Shown here piece by piece: positions 46,532 to 55,976 of a stretch of 64,000 nucleotides of DNA. Each line of letters opens with the position of its first letter. The first letter of the stretch is position 1. The notes under the pieces are model-generated. The model was not told the DNA's origin and searched no databases. It worked only from the letters and a program-made list of their open reading frames with translations. This DNA is from an uncultured Rubripirellula sp. (GTDB lineage: Bacteria > Planctomycetota > Planctomycetia > Pirellulales > Pirellulaceae), in assembly GCA_938045805.1 (NCBI GenBank), contig CALIBL010000067.1, positions 1 to 64,000 on the forward strand, given 5' to 3'. The translations under genes and the position numbers were made by a program.

Positions 46532-47350
46532 ATGAAAAGATGGAATCCCGAAGGAGCCATCGCGGTCTTGACCGGCGCGAGCAGCGGAATCGGTCGCTGC
46601 CTGACTCACCAACTGGCCGACTGCGGAGCGACGGTTATTGCTGTGGCGCGACGCGAGCCGCAACTCACTGAAACGGTGAGCAGCTGGCAATCGAAGGGTC
46701 AAGGTCGCATTCTTCCGTTGGTTGGCGACATCACCGATCCGGAAACTCACTTGCTGATCAAAAATGAATTGACGCAATTGACCGACGATCATCGCCTCGA
46801 CCTTTTAGTCAATAACGCCGGAGTGGGTGCGATCGGCCCCTTCGCCGAAGCAACACCGCAGCGTTTGCGGCAAGTGATGGAGATCAATTTCTTCTCGGCC
46901 GCCGAGCTTACCCGAACGCTGCTGCCCTCGCTCCGCCAAAGCTCTTCTCCCGTGATCTGCAATATCGGAAGCGTTTTGGGTCATTGTGCAGTCCCGGACA
47001 AGAGTGAGTACTGTGCCTCCAAGTTCGCCCTGCACGGCTGGAGTGATGCGTTACGCTGCGAACTGGCATGCGAGGGTTTCCAAGTGACGCTTGTGAGCCC
47101 CAGTACAACCCGAAGTGAATTCTTCCACTCGCTCATCGAAACGGACTCAAAAACAAAATCGAAAAGTCTCGGTAGTTGGCCAGCAGATCGTGTTGCGGCG
47201 GCGACGCTCAATGCAATTATCCGACGTAAGCGAGAAGTGGTGTTGAGCATCGGTGGTAAACTCTTGGTTTACGCGGATCGACTGATCCCGGGAATCATGA
47301 ATAAATTCCTGAAGCGGCCACACTACGCCGTCAAAGCAAATGTGAATTGA
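46532..47350 (+). CDS. Short-chain dehydrogenase/reductase
   Basis: A 272-residue classical SDR. TGASSGIG (residues 14-21) is the NAD(P)-binding motif, NNAG the stabilising segment, and a Ser in CNIGSVLG with YCASK form the catalytic Ser-Tyr-Lys set. A longer frame starts at 46358 inside hflX; the ATG at 46532, with AGGA upstream, begins just before the first strand and is preferred. The C-terminal part (LLVYADRLIPGIMNKFLKRP) is hydrophobic/basic and could associate with membranes, as in some lipid-modifying SDRs. The substrate is not evident, and the neighbours (hflX, a pseudouridine synthase) do not help. Confidence 0.9.
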   Translation: MKRWNPEGAIAVLTGASSGIGRCLTHQLADCGATVIAVARREPQLTETVSSWQSKGQGRILPLVGDITDPETHLLIKNELTQLTDDHRLDLLVNNAGVGAIGPFAEATPQRLRQVMEINFFSAAELTRTLLPSLRQSSSPVICNIGSVLGHCAVPDKSEYCASKFALHGWSDALRCELACEGFQVTLVSPSTTRSEFFHSLIETDSKTKSKSLGSWPADRVAAATLNAIIRRKREVVLSIGGKLLVYADRLIPGIMNKFLKRPHYAVKANVN

Positions 47351-47451
47351 CTGAGTCAAGCTGGAGCATCCGTGATTCCATGCGAATCCTTAAAACCCGC
47401 ACCTCCCTAATTAACGCTTTTCAAAATGAATCCCTCGCTCAACTTTGATTC

Positions 47452-48201
47452 ATGAAACCACTTCACATCCTCTTCGAAGATAATCACCTTCTGGTTGTCA
47501 ATAAACCGTCCGGTATTGCGACCATGGGATCTGAGTCGGGTACCACCTTGCACTCACTCGGTTGCTCCTACCTCAAGAAGAAATACAAAAAGCCGGGAAA
47601 CGTCTACCTAGGAGTAGTAAGTCGTCTTGATGCAATGACCAGCGGTGTGATCGTCTTTGCCAGAACGAGTAAGGCGGCCACGAGACTGAACCAACAATTT
47701 TCGGGAATTGGGGCAAAAACCGCCAACAAAATTTATCTCGCACTCGTCAATGGAAACCTACCGACCGGCACATCGGCAACATGGACGGACCATGTCTACA
47801 AAGACGATGCCGCCCATCGCATGAAAATCTCGCAGCACGCAAACGCTGGAACCAAAGAAGCTTCCCTTTCGTGGACATCCCTACACGGTCAAAGAGACTG
47901 GTCTTTGGTTGCGGTAAAAATACACACGGGACGCAAGCACCAAATTCGCCTTCAATTTTCGCAGCGTGATCATGCGATTCTCGGCGATCGCAAATACGAC
48001 TCAACAAAGTCATTTGGCGAAGGAATTGCATTGCATAGCTGGAGTCTATCGATTGATCACCCCACGAAAAACGACTCCATGACCTTCCATTCACCGCCAC
48101 CCGAAACCTGGCAAAAACACTTTAATCAAGTCAATTCCTCAAGCCACCCAGTGGTCAACCCAACGCTGTTGCAACGAGTAAGATCAACGCTGAGTCCATA
48201 A
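47452..48201 (+). CDS. RluA-family pseudouridine synthase
   Basis: A 249-residue RluA-type pseudouridine synthase, modifying rRNA or tRNA uridines. FEDNHLLVVNKPSGIAT is the usual opening. The catalytic Asp is D60 in SRLDAMTSGVIVFARTSKAA. KIYLALVNG and TGRKHQIRLQF are the other signature segments. No N-terminal S4 RNA-binding domain is present; the length suits the short RluA/TruC-like group. The ATG at 47452 starts the conserved domain directly. It follows the SDR gene by about 100 bases on the same strand, so it could be co-transcribed. The exact target uridine cannot be read from this. Confidence 0.93.
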   Translation: MKPLHILFEDNHLLVVNKPSGIATMGSESGTTLHSLGCSYLKKKYKKPGNVYLGVVSRLDAMTSGVIVFARTSKAATRLNQQFSGIGAKTANKIYLALVNGNLPTGTSATWTDHVYKDDAAHRMKISQHANAGTKEASLSWTSLHGQRDWSLVAVKIHTGRKHQIRLQFSQRDHAILGDRKYDSTKSFGEGIALHSWSLSIDHPTKNDSMTFHSPPPETWQKHFNQVNSSSHPVVNPTLLQRVRSTLSP

Positions 48202-48766
48202 CCGCTATTGCCGACGGAGCTCACCAAGCAATCAGTCCGTCAAAGAGGCTGCAATCTTAATCACTCGATCAAAGTGCCATTCGGTATCCCAATTACGGCG
48301 AGAAGGATTGATCGATTGGATCAGTCGTCACAACCTGCACGGGAACCTTGAATCATTGCATCTTTACTGACCCAAAGAGCAAGCCTGATTGCTCAATGGG
48401 ACGATAGCTGCACTGTTCCACTAATCGGATAAGTCACCTCCGCTTACCCGACTCCCATCGACCAAGAGATCTGAGGCGTAGAGATCTCCTGTGTCGGGCA
48501 ACCACTGATTTCCGATCGCTCACCCCCTTTCCATGCTGGATCTCCCGCGAATGCGGATCATCCATCTCGTTGCTCCATAAAACGGAGTTCCAGCAAGTCG
48601 TTTCCTCCCAGCGTTCGGTTTCAGTGGTCCTTGGAAAGCTTCAAGCAAGCTGACCATTGAACCTCGTGTACGAAGTGTCGCGACGATCCCACGCGGATTC
48701 GCCCAGATAATTCGTAAGCCACAGCATCAAGATTTCAACGTCTAGGCTCAGGAGCTCTTCAGAAAT
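48202..48766. other. Large gap with no recognised gene
   Basis: A 565-base stretch with no open frame of note on either strand. AGAGATCT occurs twice about 15 bases apart in its middle, and small inverted repeats are scattered, but nothing reaches the standard of a terminator, tRNA or riboswitch. It precedes an unrecognised secreted-protein gene and may hold its leader or a small RNA. Confidence 0.4.
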
Positions 48767-50185
48767 ATGGACGTGTTCTCCTCAACACAGAAGTCATCTT
48801 TCATCCCATTCGCCCTTTCGACCTTCCTAATTTCAGTTCTCACCCTCTGTCAAGCATCTCCAACCATATGTAACGCTCAAGAATCTGGCTCCGTCACCAC
48901 TGCCATCCCCCCGCTGCCCTCGTCAGAGGAACACTTACGTCTCGCAGCACTGCTAGGTCCACACGCTTACCTGCCCACAATCAACCCATCGAAGCAACAT
49001 CGACCACAAGCATACTCACGCGATTCAATCTCAACGCAGGTTGCCCTTGGCTTACGCTTGCTGAGAGAATCACAGATTTGGTGGGTGATCAATGCCGAGT
49101 CATCCGAGCCTATTGAATCTTCACCCTCGGACCGAACGCTCGTTAACGATAACGGAAACATGCTGCCAGCGTTGGTGGAGCAGACCGCCCCTGTTACCGT
49201 GAGGCCAGAGCGTGACATTCAGGCTCACTCACCCCTGCCAGTTCAACTGATTACGGGGAACCCAATGGATGAAAAGTCTGACACACGAAATTGGATTCAC
49301 GCAAGAAAAGAAATTGATGCCACCAACACAAATGGCATGGTGGGAAGCGCCCCCATCATTCTCTACATCGAAGAGCCATACCTCTCTTACGATCTCAGTG
49401 TGGATGACCACAATGCGGTACTCAGCTTGAAAGAAAGCATTGTGGAAGGACTCAGCTTCGATGGAGTCGACAGGAACGAGCGGAACTCGCCCACCGGAAG
49501 CGAGCGAATCATCAAAAACGATCTTGCACTGAATGCGATTCGCCTGCATGCCTCAAAACCTTTGACGTCACCAACTCCAACCTCTGAAATCATGAGATCG
49601 GAGCCCCCGACAACCATCGATGCCACCGCGATCGACAATTCGGAGACACCGCTCCGGACGATGGACACCGACGGCTCATCTTCTACCAAGGCTGAGTTCG
49701 TAGCGAGTTTAGATTCCCAGCCTAGAAGCTCCGTTCAATCGCAAGTGCCTCATACAACCAAATCCGATCAGGTGTGGGATGATTTTGATCGACTGATTGC
49801 TACCGAGACTGCTATCACCATCGCGGATGTAAGAACGATCCGTGACTCCGACACCAAGCAGTACCAATTCACAAAACAGCCTCAAAATAACTCGGTGTCA
49901 TTCGCCACACGACAGTTGACTCAGGCACTCATCACGCTGGGCAAGATTGAGTCGTTTGCTCAGCAACAGATCCGAAGCGAAATGTCGAGCCAGTGGCAAG
50001 CGTTCCAGGAACGTTGGGAACATCAACGCAGCGAAAGCCGTCGTGTAGAGCGAGAACGGACACAGCCCAGTGCTGCGGGTCTTGCTTTGTTATCACGGGC
50101 AGAAGCGTCAACCACGAGCCAAGACCCTCGGGCGATCGCGATTAAACCTAACAGCGAGCCGTCCAGAAGGGCGGAAACTCGCTAA
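48767..50185 (+). CDS. Secreted, mostly disordered protein of unknown function
   Basis: A 472-residue protein that I do not recognise. Residues 1-38 are a signal peptide (hydrophobic FALSTFLISVLTL, cleavage near NAQES). The mature part is Ser/Thr/Glu/Asp-rich with few hydrophobic blocks, so mostly disordered. A short possible domain lies at about 70-110 (VALGLRLLRESQIWWV). The C-terminal 90 residues are helical and basic (LTQALITLGKIESFAQQQIR, then SQWQAFQERWEHQ). No catalytic motif is seen. It is convergent with the DUF2237 gene, stops only four bases apart. A surface or periplasmic linker is one guess; confidence in the CDS itself rests on its length and signal peptide. Confidence 0.7.
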   Translation: MDVFSSTQKSSFIPFALSTFLISVLTLCQASPTICNAQESGSVTTAIPPLPSSEEHLRLAALLGPHAYLPTINPSKQHRPQAYSRDSISTQVALGLRLLRESQIWWVINAESSEPIESSPSDRTLVNDNGNMLPALVEQTAPVTVRPERDIQAHSPLPVQLITGNPMDEKSDTRNWIHARKEIDATNTNGMVGSAPIILYIEEPYLSYDLSVDDHNAVLSLKESIVEGLSFDGVDRNERNSPTGSERIIKNDLALNAIRLHASKPLTSPTPTSEIMRSEPPTTIDATAIDNSETPLRTMDTDGSSSTKAEFVASLDSQPRSSVQSQVPHTTKSDQVWDDFDRLIATETAITIADVRTIRDSDTKQYQFTKQPQNNSVSFATRQLTQALITLGKIESFAQQQIRSEMSSQWQAFQERWEHQRSESRRVERERTQPSAAGLALLSRAEASTTSQDPRAIAIKPNSEPSRRAETR

Positions 50186-50189
50186 TCGT

Positions 50190-50567
50190 TTACTCGGTGC
50201 CTCTCGGAGGGATCGCGTGCTCGCTCAGTTCCTCAATGGACGCAAACTCGAGCGTCGACATGTGGGTCGCCTCGAGAACAACCGCCGGTGCACACCCGGC
50301 ATCATAGGCTTCCTTCCATCTTGCGGCACATAAACACCACTGATCTCCCGGCACAAGACCGGGAAACTGATACTGTGGCATCGGCGTTGAGAGATCATTT
50401 CCAACCGAACGACTAAAATGCAGAAATTCGGCGGTGACCCTTACACATACCGTGTGTAACCCACGATCGTCTGCACCGGTATTACAGCAACCATCACGAT
50501 AAAAACCCGTCATTGGATCGGTGCTGCAACTCTCTAACTCGGTTCCGAGGACATTCTTACCGGCCAT
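50190..50567 (-). CDS. DUF2237 family protein
   Basis: A 125-residue DUF2237 protein. The whole sequence follows the family pattern: NVLGTELESCSTDPMTGF, then RDGCCNTGADDRGLHTVC, AEFLHFSRSVGNDLSTP, PGDQWCLCAARWKEAYDAG and VVLEATHMSTLE. Several Cys residues (CS, GCC, VC, WCLC) are conserved and could bind metal or redox partners; the function of the family is not established. A longer frame starts at 50675, but the ATG at 50567 is exactly at the family N-terminus. It converges with the secreted-protein gene and is divergent from the helicase gene. Confidence 0.93.
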   Translation of the reverse strand: MAGKNVLGTELESCSTDPMTGFYRDGCCNTGADDRGLHTVCVRVTAEFLHFSRSVGNDLSTPMPQYQFPGLVPGDQWCLCAARWKEAYDAGCAPAVVLEATHMSTLEFASIEELSEHAIPPRGTE

Positions 50568-50945
50568 TGAGCTACCTATGTGGATGATGATCAGTGCGAA
50601 GTAAAACGGTTTTGGTGTTTTTTCAAAGAGTGACAGTTTAGCATCGAGTCGCCCCGAAAGAAGTGCTGAACACAAACTGTCCCAGCCTTAGAAACGTCGC
50701 CTTCTGAACCATGTCACGCCTGACATCAAACAATTCGGTGTGATTCCCGACGTTTTGGTACGCGGCGCGAGAGGGTGCCGTTGGAACACTGAGCGAGTAT
50801 ATTTGTCAAACAGGCCTGAGATATTTCTTTGGTCGCCCAACTGACCTGCTGCTGAAGCCTTCCGGTCCTAAATCAACCAAGGAGAACCCAGCACAATTGG
50901 TGATTGAGTTACGAAAAAGCGAGAAGTGGAAAACGGACCCAAGAC
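50568..50945. other. Divergent region, DUF2237/helicase
   Basis: A 378-base promoter region between DUF2237 (-) and the PcrA-like helicase (+). No domain-bearing frame and no clear regulatory palindrome was found. A TTG-started extension of the helicase frame from 50904 is possible but not favoured. Confidence 0.4.
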
Positions 50946-53441
50946 ATGGATGCAATTTTTGCCAGCCTCACCGAACCGCAGAAAGAGGCAGTTGCGCACA
51001 TCGATGGACCGATGCTGATTCTTGCTGGCCCAGGCTCCGGCAAGACACGTGTCGTCACGCACCGAATCGCTAACTTGCTCAATCACGGAATTCCGCCATG
51101 GCAGATCGCCGCGTTGACCTTCACCAACAAAGCAGCCGACGAGATGCGGGCAAGAGTCGACCGCCTCGCACCCGGAGAAAGCGTTTGGATGGGAACATTC
51201 CATCGTTTTTGTGCCCAATTACTTCGCCGTCACGCGGCGATGGTCGGCCTGAGTGAAAACTACTCAATTCTCGACATGTCGGATGCGAAGCAGGCGATGA
51301 AGCGGGCGATTCAGGCAGCCGAAGTTTCCACGAGCCACGCTTCACCCGATCAGATTGCAAACTCCATTAGCCACGCAAAAAACCGACTGGTCACACCGGA
51401 GATGATGGCTGACCAGGCACTCAACCCACGAGATACCATTGCCGCTCGCGTCTATCCTGTCTACCGACAACAACTGCTTACAGCCAATGCGGTTGACTTC
51501 GATGATCTCCTGTTCCACATCGCAAATCTGCTGCGCGAGAACCCAGCGATTCGCGAGGACCTTGATGGACGCTACCGCTACATTCTGGTCGACGAGTACC
51601 AAGATACCAACCTAGCGCAGTACGCCATTGTGAGAGCTCTCTCGATCAATCATCCGAATCTCGCCGTCACCGGTGACCCGGATCAATCGATCTATGGTTG
51701 GCGAGGAGCAGATCTCAACAACATCCTGGACTTTGAAAAAGATTACCCGAACGTCAAAACGGTCCGACTAGAAAAGAATTACCGCAGCACCCCAAACGTG
51801 CTCCGCGTCGCAGATCACCTCATCCAACACAATCGCCACCGGAAACCCAAATCGCTGTTCACGGATCAACCTGAGGGTGAGCCCGTCGTGCTTCGTTTCC
51901 ACGAAGACGGATACCAAGAAGCCGATGCGATTGCGGATGACATCACATCGGCAATGCTCAGTGACGGTTGCCGCCCGAGTGACTTTGCGGTCTTCTGCCG
52001 GATGAATGCGATGACGCGCTCACTCGAGCACGCCCTGCGCAACCGATCGCTGCCATATCAAATCGTCAATGGAGTGGAGTTTTATCAGAGACGCGAAATC
52101 AAGGACCTGATGGCCTACCTCCACTTGATCAACAACCCAAATCATGATGTGGCTTTGCAGCGAATCATCAACGTTCCAACGCGTGGAATTGGCGCAAAGA
52201 CAATTGAGAAGCTTCGCAACTTCGCCGACAGCAACCAGATCCCGATGCTCGAAGCGGCGAGACATGTCGATAAGATCGAAACGTTGGCAAAACGCTCTGC
52301 CGCAATGGTTAAAAAATTTGTCACCCTCTTCGACCACCTTCAAGTCAAGTCAACCGCCACACTCGAAGACCTCCTGCGATATCTCGTCGAAGAAATTGAC
52401 TTCGATGCTTACATGGAGAAGACCGCTTCCGATGATCAAGCAGATAGCCCCATGGCAAACGTGGATGAATTGATTTCGGCTGCCGTTGAATTTGATCGAC
52501 AACATCCCGAGGACGGATCGCTCGAGGCATTCCTTGAACAAGTTGCTCTGGTCTCTGACACCGATACCTTCGAAGATGCGAGTGATCGGGTCACCATCAT
52601 GACCCTTCACGCCGCCAAAGGCTTGGAGTTCAAACGTGTCTACATTATTGGTGTGGAAGATGAACTCTTACCCCACAAGCGATCAAAAAATAGCGAATGG
52701 GAAATCGAAGAAGAACGACGCTTGCTATTTGTGGGAATCACTCGAGCGGAAGAACGACTGGAATTGAGTTGCTGCAAGCGGAGAAATATCCGAGGCGAGT
52801 TGCGACCGGTAATCCCAAGTCCGTTTCTTCACGAGCTACCGCTTGATGAGATCAAGCGTGTTGAGAGCCGGTCTGATCGCGATTGGTTTGATGATGACCT
52901 CGACCAAAGCTACCCCGATAGTTGGGACCTACCCGAACACGGGAGCGATGTTGCTTCTCGTCCGTTGGAAAATCCGTCCGCACAACTGCCACATCCAGGG
53001 CACACCTCAGCGGATCCTTCGGATGAGTGGATCGACACGTCTGAATCACAGGACACACCCCATGTTGAGCGTGAGAACTACAATCAGACGGAACAGTACC
53101 AAGCTGCTTCGACCCGATCGTTTGATCGTAATGACTTAGAACAACCAGACAACATCGAATTGACGCCATTTGATGCCCCTCTCCCATCCTCCAGAAAACC
53201 TGAAACCAAATCGTCCAAACGCGACCTTCAAAGCTCCCTGAAAACTGCCGCCGACCTGATGGCCGGCTTCAATCAGCCGTTGACCATTTTTCAGGCTGGT
53301 ACTCGGGTTCGGCATGAGGAATACGGGGAGGGTGTGATTATCGAAGTCTCCGGTCGTGGGCCAAAGCGGATTGCCAGGGTCGAGTTTGAGGATGGTGAAC
53401 ACCGCTTTCGACTTGCGTTTGTTAAACTCGAAGTCCTCTGA
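50946..53441 (+). CDS. pcrA: ATP-dependent DNA helicase, PcrA/UvrD type
   Basis: An 831-residue superfamily 1A helicase for repair and replication-conflict resolution. The helicase motifs are in order: AGPGSGKT (Walker A, residues 27-34), TFTNKAADEMRARV, ILVDEYQDTN (Walker B), GDPDQSIYGWRGAD, YRSTPNVL, TLHAAKGLEF and FVGITRAEERL. A disordered, Ser/Asp/Glu-rich linker of about 150 residues then precedes a Tudor-like C-terminal domain (AGTRVRHEEYGEGVIIEVSG), which in PcrA contacts RNA polymerase. The linker is longer than usual. The ATG at 50946 starts directly at the conserved N-terminus. Naming as pcrA rather than uvrD is based on the C-terminal domain and is moderately sure. Confidence 0.92.
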   Translation: MDAIFASLTEPQKEAVAHIDGPMLILAGPGSGKTRVVTHRIANLLNHGIPPWQIAALTFTNKAADEMRARVDRLAPGESVWMGTFHRFCAQLLRRHAAMVGLSENYSILDMSDAKQAMKRAIQAAEVSTSHASPDQIANSISHAKNRLVTPEMMADQALNPRDTIAARVYPVYRQQLLTANAVDFDDLLFHIANLLRENPAIREDLDGRYRYILVDEYQDTNLAQYAIVRALSINHPNLAVTGDPDQSIYGWRGADLNNILDFEKDYPNVKTVRLEKNYRSTPNVLRVADHLIQHNRHRKPKSLFTDQPEGEPVVLRFHEDGYQEADAIADDITSAMLSDGCRPSDFAVFCRMNAMTRSLEHALRNRSLPYQIVNGVEFYQRREIKDLMAYLHLINNPNHDVALQRIINVPTRGIGAKTIEKLRNFADSNQIPMLEAARHVDKIETLAKRSAAMVKKFVTLFDHLQVKSTATLEDLLRYLVEEIDFDAYMEKTASDDQADSPMANVDELISAAVEFDRQHPEDGSLEAFLEQVALVSDTDTFEDASDRVTIMTLHAAKGLEFKRVYIIGVEDELLPHKRSKNSEWEIEEERRLLFVGITRAEERLELSCCKRRNIRGELRPVIPSPFLHELPLDEIKRVESRSDRDWFDDDLDQSYPDSWDLPEHGSDVASRPLENPSAQLPHPGHTSADPSDEWIDTSESQDTPHVERENYNQTEQYQAASTRSFDRNDLEQPDNIELTPFDAPLPSSRKPETKSSKRDLQSSLKTAADLMAGFNQPLTIFQAGTRVRHEEYGEGVIIEVSGRGPKRIARVEFEDGEHRFRLAFVKLEVL

Positions 53442-53594
53442 AGCTCGATTCGACTCCACGCTGGCGAGTGGTTGATCGATGGATGACGAGTGGGTTACCA
53501 ATTGGTCGCCTTCTCAATCGCAGCTGATCTGATTACAAAATCGCCAAGAGAAACCGCCAAAGCCCCCCCAACTCAAAAGACTGGAAGCCTCAAA

Positions 53595-54104
53595 ATGGAA
53601 GCCGCAACTGAATTTGGCTCAACCACTGCCAAGGTTGGCGTCATCATGGGTAGCCGTAATGATTGGGAAACCATGAAGGCGACATCCGAAGTTCTCTCAC
53701 AACTTGAAATTGAGCACGAAAAGTTAGTCGTCTCCGCGCATCGCACGCCCGCGAGGATGGTCTCCTACGCCCAGTCGGCGGCGGATCGCGGTCTACAGGT
53801 GATTATCGCGGGGGCGGGAGGCGCTGCTCATCTACCGGGAATGGTTGCATCTGAAACCACCCTGCCAGTGATTGGGGTACCAGTCCAAAGCCGCGCGCTT
53901 CAGGGACTCGACTCCCTGCTCTCAATCGTTCAAATGCCGGGCGGCATCCCCGTTGCAACCATGTCGATCGGCACCTCGGGCGCAAAAAACGCAGGTCTCT
54001 ACGCCGCGAGAATCCTGTCCCTGACCGACAACTCCCTTAAACAGCGTCTCGAGCAATTCATTCAAGATCAAACGCAAGCCGTACTCGACACCGCCGAGTT
54101 GTAG
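53595..54104 (+). CDS. purE: N5-carboxyaminoimidazole ribonucleotide mutase PurE
   Basis: A 169-residue class I PurE, interconverting N5-CAIR and CAIR in purine synthesis. The motifs [36 protein letters not shown] and [14 protein letters not shown] are all present and identify the enzyme. The frame reaches back to 53490, but the ATG at 53595 (MEAATEFGS) is the sensible start; the upstream residues are not conserved. It is first in a purE-purK operon with purK 31 bases downstream. Confidence 0.97.
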   Translation: MEAATEFGSTTAKVGVIMGSRNDWETMKATSEVLSQLEIEHEKLVVSAHRTPARMVSYAQSAADRGLQVIIAGAGGAAHLPGMVASETTLPVIGVPVQSRALQGLDSLLSIVQMPGGIPVATMSIGTSGAKNAGLYAARILSLTDNSLKQRLEQFIQDQTQAVLDTAEL

Positions 54105-54135
54105 GCCATCACGAGGCAACCAAGAGCAAGAATCG

Positions 54136-55287
54136 ATGGAAAATCAATCCAAACTCACCATCCAACCAGGATCCACGATCGGAATGGTTGGGGGTGGACA
54201 ACTCGGGCGGATGTTCGCGGTCGCAGCTAGTGCAATGGGGTTCCGCGTGATGATTCTATGCGACGACGCCAATGCTCCGGCTGCGCAAGTGGCACACCAA
54301 ACCGTCCTTGGTGATCTGAATGACATGGAAGCGGTTGAGCGTTTCGCGCAGCAGTGCGACGTGATCACCTTGGAATTCGAAAATATCCCAGCGGAAACCA
54401 TCGCGAGGTGCGGCGAACATGCTCCGACCTATCCCTCCGCGCAGGTCCTAGCGACTGCCCAAAATCGACTTATTGAGAAATCGACACTTCGCGATGCAGG
54501 TCTTCCCGTCACACCTTTCCGCTCGGTATGCGACCTCGATTCCCTAGTTGCAGCAGGTGATGAACTAGGCTGGCCGATGATCGTTAAGACTGCGACGAGC
54601 GGATACGATGGAAAGGGTCAAGCAAAGGTCTCCAATCCATTGGAGGCTGAGGCAATCCAATGGGATCATTGTGATCAATGGATCGCGGAAAAGTGTATTG
54701 GATTTGACCTAGAAGTTTCAGTCGTTGTCGCGAGAACGGTAGCCGGTGTGGTGTCGGCATTCCCCGTGTTTGAAAACGCACACCGAAACCACATCTTGGA
54801 CCTATCCATTGCACCAGCACGTATAGAACAGTCAGTGGCGACTCGCGCAATTGAAGTCGCTAAGTGTGCGGCGGAAACACTCGATGTCGTTGGTCTGCTT
54901 TGCGTGGAGTTCTTCGTTTCCGACGGCGAGGTGATGATTAATGAAGTAGCACCTCGTCCCCATAATTCAGGACACCTGAGTATTGAGGGGTGTGAGACCA
55001 GCCAATTCGAACAGCACGTTCGTGCAATCTGTAACCTGCCTCTCGGATCCACTGAACTGCGTAGTTCCGCAGCGGCGATGATCAACCTACTTGGTGATCT
55101 ATGGCAAGACGACGGAACACCACCTGTCTGGTCAGACGCACTGCAGGACCCAACTATTTCACTCCATCTTTACGGCAAAGCCGATGCCAAGCCAGGCCGA
55201 AAAATGGGCCACATGACAACGACCGGCGCATCCGCCGAACAACTAGAGCGGCGTCTTCTCGAAGCGCGACGGCAGATCGGCGACTGA
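54136..55287 (+). CDS. purK: N5-carboxyaminoimidazole ribonucleotide synthase PurK
   Basis: A 383-residue ATP-grasp enzyme making N5-CAIR from AIR, bicarbonate and ATP. GMVGGGQLGRMFAVAA opens it; TLEFENIPAETI, VKTATSGYDGKGQ (ATP loop), ECSVVV-type central strand FDLEVSVVVAR and NEVAPRPHNSGHLSIEGC (metal-binding Glu and the family's most conserved stretch) follow. Length and order match the family. It is downstream of purE with a 31-base gap, so one mRNA is likely; the product of PurK feeds PurE. No regulatory leader (for example a purine riboswitch) is recognisable upstream of purE. Confidence 0.97.
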   Translation: MENQSKLTIQPGSTIGMVGGGQLGRMFAVAASAMGFRVMILCDDANAPAAQVAHQTVLGDLNDMEAVERFAQQCDVITLEFENIPAETIARCGEHAPTYPSAQVLATAQNRLIEKSTLRDAGLPVTPFRSVCDLDSLVAAGDELGWPMIVKTATSGYDGKGQAKVSNPLEAEAIQWDHCDQWIAEKCIGFDLEVSVVVARTVAGVVSAFPVFENAHRNHILDLSIAPARIEQSVATRAIEVAKCAAETLDVVGLLCVEFFVSDGEVMINEVAPRPHNSGHLSIEGCETSQFEQHVRAICNLPLGSTELRSSAAAMINLLGDLWQDDGTPPVWSDALQDPTISLHLYGKADAKPGRKMGHMTTTGASAEQLERRLLEARRQIGD

Positions 55288-55362
55288 ACAAGGTCGGACG
55301 AGCTACAAGGGGTTGAGGCTATCACGAGAATGCCACCGTCAACGACGGGATACGATCAGTTT

Positions 55363-55923
55363 TCAGCTTGGGAAAAACCGTTCGCGTACCTTCTGCTCCC
55401 AACCACTTAGTGTGAGTTTTGCAACGATATAGGCGATGATCGCAGTCCATAGACCGAGTGAATCGGCGACGAAATCGGCAACGTCAGGATAGCGTCCGGG
55501 AACAAAACGCTGGGTGTACTCATCGATCCCCGCATAGGCCATCCCCAACACGCCTATCGAGATGAAACGCTTCAGCCAACGATCTGAGTTGGTGACGTAG
55601 CAGAGCAGGGTTCCGAGGACAAAAAAGGCTCCAAAATGCTTGACCTTATCACTGACCTGTGGCCCGAAAGAATCTGCTACCTCCAAGGTCGATGCCGCCA
55701 AGTGGGTGCCCGTGAACATCATTAGCCAGTACAAACCCAGCACCATGATTGCTAATCTGACACCCAAGACGCTAATTTTTGTGACCGGCTGCATGAAAGG
55801 ATCACCAATCGTGTAGGCTACACGTCTCCAGCCTGTAATCAAATCGATCACGGGACGCCCAAAGACCGTCACGGATCGAGGCAGTTTCGTTTGGCTTGGC
55901 CGGTAAGACAATCGAGACGACAT
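55363..55923 (-). CDS. VanZ-like membrane protein
   Basis: A 186-residue membrane protein of the VanZ-like class. Hydrophobic helices occur at about 55-75, 105-125, 130-150 and 160-180. SDKVKHFGAFFVLGTLLCYV and GIDEYTQRFVPGRYPDVADFVADSLG are the characteristic motifs, the second containing conserved acidic residues. The name comes from teicoplanin-resistance VanZ, but most members have no such link. A longer frame starts at 56025, overlapping the divergent gene; the ATG at 55923 leaves a 53-base gap and is preferred. Function unknown. Confidence 0.85.
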   Translation of the reverse strand: MSSRLSYRPSQTKLPRSVTVFGRPVIDLITGWRRVAYTIGDPFMQPVTKISVLGVRLAIMVLGLYWLMMFTGTHLAASTLEVADSFGPQVSDKVKHFGAFFVLGTLLCYVTNSDRWLKRFISIGVLGMAYAGIDEYTQRFVPGRYPDVADFVADSLGLWTAIIAYIVAKLTLSGWEQKVRERFFPS

Positions 55924-55976
55924 TGTTGACCCTCCAACTCGTAAGAACCCCTCAACGCTCACATCAGGTAGGCATC

